A DNA stretch of 64,000 nucleotides from Bacillus sp. NEB1478 (GTDB lineage Bacteria; Bacillota; Bacilli; Bacillales; Fictibacillaceae). Under the pieces are notes generated by a model, which saw only the letters and a program-made list of their open reading frames with translations, had not been told where the DNA came from and did no database searches. Every line of letters starts with the position of its first letter. Position 1 is the first letter of the stretch. Positions 61,735-64,000 of the stretch are shown here, one piece after another. Both the position numbers and the translations under genes were made by a program. The stretch is taken from NCBI RefSeq assembly GCF_031582965.1, contig NZ_CP134049.1, positions 3,534,001-3,598,000 of the forward strand. Reading direction: 5' to 3'.

Positions 61735-61821
61735 TTAAGTCTGATTTTTAATAATTAAGTCTCCTCGAACCTTAATTAAGTCTAACTTCACCATATATAG
61801 GCCTTTCTACAAATTTTGACA
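61735..61821. repeat. Phased repeats with core ATTAAGTCT plus conserved tail
   Basis: Cores at about 61735, 61755 and 61776 (steps of 20 and 21 bp) with a fourth degenerate TATAGGCCT unit 21 bp on. The tail TTTCTACAAATTTTGACA matches the array at 16119-16246. Lies upstream of the ABC permease operon. Confidence 0.78.
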
Positions 61822-61958
61822 GCCGAAGCACAAAAAATATATCCTCCACAATAAAATTGCCAAAATAATACATTCTTTTCACTTTCATTTCTGTTACAAA
61901 TATTTTACAATTATTACAAACTGAATTTTCTAATAATTATATGAGATCGAGGTGTCCA

Positions 61959-62780
61959 ATGAACTTCTCACTAAAGCGCTATTTCAACCGAGTTAGATCT
62001 ATCGTCTTCGGAATATTAATAATCAGTATTTTACCTCCTCTTTTGATCGGTTTTAATTCGATGCAGACTTTCAAGGCATGGGCTTTTTCTATTAATGGTA
62101 TAGAACGCGATCTTTTTCCTGATATTTTTGACAAATATAAATATTCGATGACTATATTCTTTGCCTCTTTATTAATCGGATTAATCATTGCCTTAATTCT
62201 TACCTTCCTGACTACCCTTCTTCCAAAAATTCTTCAACAGATGATCTTTGGATTTTTAACTTTATTAGAATCTTTACCCGATTTATTTATCGCCGTCTCA
62301 CTTCAATTCATAATCATTTACATATTCAAGAGAACTGGCTGGCTAGTTGCTGATGTAACGATGTTCTTCAATAAACCTATTTATTTGCTGCCCATTATTA
62401 CTCTTTCCATTTTGCCTACCATCCAATTATTTAAGATGACGCTGCTATTGATGAAGGAAGAGCAGCAAAAATCTTATGTAACAGTTGCTAGGGCTATGGG
62501 TCTTGGCCGACTCTATATCACATTAAAACACGTGTTTCGAAATATCATTACTAGCTTGTTCCAATATTACAAATCGATTTTTGTATTTATGCTATCCAAT
62601 CTATTAATCGTGGAATATGTATTTAATTTAAATGGTTTTATGATTACCATGCTTTATTCCCGAGGAGTTGCTTTTGTTGTGACTGCTCTTATCCTCGCAT
62701 TGCCGTTTTCATTGGTATTTGAACTCGTAGAAAACTACGCCGGATCCAGAAGCAAACAAGAAAAGGAGGAAGCCGCATGA
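61959..62780 (+). CDS. Peptide-type ABC transporter permease (DppB-like)
   Basis: 273 residues from the ATG with GAGGTG at 6-nt spacing. Six membrane segments. The cytosolic loop YVTVARAMGLGRLYITLKHVFRNII carries the EAA/GxxxxxxxxxHxxRN pattern of binding-protein-dependent permeases. First gene of a rightward operon of two permeases and an ATPase. Somewhat shorter than DppB, and the family may be a diverged oligopeptide/nickel branch. Confidence 0.85.
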   Translation: MNFSLKRYFNRVRSIVFGILIISILPPLLIGFNSMQTFKAWAFSINGIERDLFPDIFDKYKYSMTIFFASLLIGLIIALILTFLTTLLPKILQQMIFGFLTLLESLPDLFIAVSLQFIIIYIFKRTGWLVADVTMFFNKPIYLLPIITLSILPTIQLFKMTLLLMKEEQQKSYVTVARAMGLGRLYITLKHVFRNIITSLFQYYKSIFVFMLSNLLIVEYVFNLNGFMITMLYSRGVAFVVTALILALPFSLVFELVENYAGSRSKQEKEEAA

Positions 62781-63712
62781 TCTTAAAGGTATTGAAACAG
62801 CCGCAGTTTTTGATCGGATTTATATTTATAATAGCATTGCTTATTTTCAGCTATAATTGGCCAGGCATATTAGATGTTAATAAAGAGAAGTCATTGGAAC
62901 TGCTTAGTTATAAATATAATGATAAAGGTATTATGATCGGTGTCCCTCCATTTAAGCCTTCTGATGAACCGCCTTTCGGTACAGATTCAGTAGGAAAAAA
63001 TTTATTTTATCAAATAATAGACGGTGCGAAATACACCATTCTTATTGCACTCGGAATTGCCTTTTTCAGAGTTCTGTTTTCTTTAGTCATTGCTTTGTTA
63101 AATCCAAAGTCGAAATTTAATTTTTTGGATGATCTCGTCCAAGCTACGCTTTACATTCCAGGTACAATTTTAGCGTATATGCTAATGACTGCGCTGTTAT
63201 CAAGACAAACCGTGCAGCCTATGAGCTCTACAAAATTAATTATTATGCAATGCTTAATTTTAATATTGATTGGTGTATTGCCCTTGATCTCCACTTTTTC
63301 TAAAGAAATAAATTCACTTTTAAATAAAGATTATATTGTCAGCACCATCGCACTGGGCTCTAAAAAGACATATGTTTATTACAAACATGTTCTGCCAGAG
63401 CTTACAACTAAATTGGTATTGGTTTTTGCGCAGCAAATGATTCAATCTCTTATCCTCCTTGCTCACTTAGGCGTACTGGCTATTTTTATAGGGGGCTCCC
63501 TGACACTTATGGTTGGAGACCCTCGTTCTCCAACCCCATTTCCTATTCCATTAGAGGGGGAATGGGCGGGAATTATCGGAATGTCTTATAGCAAAATGAT
63601 GGTTACTCCTTGGGTAATATTATTCCCGCTTGCTTTCTTTGCGGTAACCATTTTCGCTATTAATCTCATGATTCGAGGTATTCAAAACTCTGTTGATGTA
63701 AAAAAGACTTAA
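62777..63712 (+). CDS. Peptide-type ABC transporter permease (DppC-like)
   Basis: 311 residues, overlapping the upstream gene (ATGA). After an N-terminal helix comes a long extracytoplasmic stretch with PPFKPSDEPPFGTDSVGKNLFYQIIDGAKYTILIAL, the H/FGTDxxGRDxxS-like signature of DppC/OppC. IALGSKKTYVYYKHVLPELTTKLV is the cytosolic EAA loop. Partner of the preceding permease. Confidence 0.87.
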   Translation: MILKVLKQPQFLIGFIFIIALLIFSYNWPGILDVNKEKSLELLSYKYNDKGIMIGVPPFKPSDEPPFGTDSVGKNLFYQIIDGAKYTILIALGIAFFRVLFSLVIALLNPKSKFNFLDDLVQATLYIPGTILAYMLMTALLSRQTVQPMSSTKLIIMQCLILILIGVLPLISTFSKEINSLLNKDYIVSTIALGSKKTYVYYKHVLPELTTKLVLVFAQQMIQSLILLAHLGVLAIFIGGSLTLMVGDPRSPTPFPIPLEGEWAGIIGMSYSKMMVTPWVILFPLAFFAVTIFAINLMIRGIQNSVDVKKT

Positions 63713-63727
63713 AATGAGGTGAAATAT

Positions 63728-64000
63728 TTGAATCCATCCGTGCTGCAAATCAAGAATCTGCAAATCTCTTTCGGAGATAAAAAAAATACATTCACTGCTG
63801 TATCTGATGTAAGCCTTGATGTTAAAAAAAATCAAACTGTTGCTTTAATCGGAGAATCCGGATCTGGGAAAAGCATTTCTTCCCTTTCTGTTCTGCAGCT
63901 TTTGCCTGCTAATGGAAGAATCGAAAACGGAGAAATCCATTTTAAAGATCAGGACATTGTAAAATTAACCGAAAAAGAAATGAAGAAACTGAGAGGCAAT
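63728..64000 (+). CDS. ABC transporter ATP-binding protein, partial (DppD/OppD-like)
   Basis: 91 codons from a TTG behind GAGGTG (6-nt spacing), running off the window end. LQIKNLQISFGDKKNTFTAVSDVSLDVKKNQTVALIGESGSGKSISSLSVLQLL contains the Walker A GESGSGKS of the peptide importer ATPases. It continues with NGEIHFKDQDIVKLTEKEMKKLRGN. Third gene of the operon; the solute-binding protein and second ATPase are presumably beyond the edge. Confidence 0.88.
   Translation, partial: MNPSVLQIKNLQISFGDKKNTFTAVSDVSLDVKKNQTVALIGESGSGKSISSLSVLQLLPANGRIENGEIHFKDQDIVKLTEKEMKKLRGN

Overview
The window is chromosomal DNA of a low-GC Gram-positive, spore-forming-type Bacillaceae. Evidence is strong AGGAGG ribosome binding sites, frequent TTG/GTG starts, CcpA-type cre sites, DgkB, YesM/YesN-type two-component proteins, RlmCD and many hairpin-plus-T-run terminators. 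The genus cannot be fixed from the sequence; a Fictibacillus-like relative of Bacillus is a guess. No rRNA, tRNA, CRISPR array, prophage, integrase or intact transposase was seen.

Layout. 1-7 kb: a SnoaL-like protein, then a leftward run recQ, an RlmI-type rRNA methyltransferase, mqnB and mqnD (two futalosine-pathway menaquinone genes), then rightward ASCH and membrane proteins. 7-17 kb: an isolated RsgA zinc domain, a nitrilase-family amidohydrolase, a DUF3311/MctP monocarboxylate uptake pair under a cre-like site, a LytTR/DUF3021 regulator pair, a poly-Q ferritin-like protein beside a frameshifted Prx6-type peroxiredoxin, a LysR regulator and two acyl-CoA thioesterases. 17.4-17.8 kb: a cobalamin riboswitch with its own promoter and terminator but no protein gene of normal size. 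17.8-22.5 kb: DHA2 drug exporter, threonine aldolase, small proteins and a methyltransferase. 22.7-28.6 kb: an iron-dependent alcohol dehydrogenase and a C4 sugar-acid (threonate/erythronate type) operon of DeoR regulator, acid-sugar kinase, PdxA-type dehydrogenase and MFS importer.

28.7-34 kb: a divergent VWA/helical-protein pair, redox enzymes (DAO family, a quinone-reductase-like flavoprotein with an operator, an OYE-family enzyme) and an FG-GAP-like protein. 34.3-43.7 kb: a large monosaccharide system. It has a ChvE/MmsA/MmsB ABC transporter under a cre site, followed by a membrane-anchored binding protein, a YesM-type kinase, a YesN/AraC-type regulator and a second lipoprotein sugar binder. 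I infer that these sense the sugar and control uptake. 43.8-53.8 kb: dehydrogenases, a MmcQ protein, a glyoxalase-fold protein, a very long SWIM/SNF2 helicase, a tRNA dihydrouridine synthase and RlmCD. 53.9-58.9 kb: a BcsA/PgaC-like glycosyltransferase, a secreted subtilase, a methyltransferase and DgkB; dgkB and rlmCD, neighbours in B. subtilis, are separated here. 59-64 kb: GNAT, small membrane protein, TIM-barrel isomerase, CPBP protease and the start of an oligopeptide-type ABC importer that runs off the end.

The most unusual items are the orphan cobalamin riboswitch (with an 18-codon ORF whose Shine-Dalgarno lies in the B12 box) and intergenic repeats phased at about 21 bp in four places. 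Also notable are the VWA/helical-protein pair, the free-standing RsgA zinc domain, and the poly-Q ferritin next to a broken peroxiredoxin.
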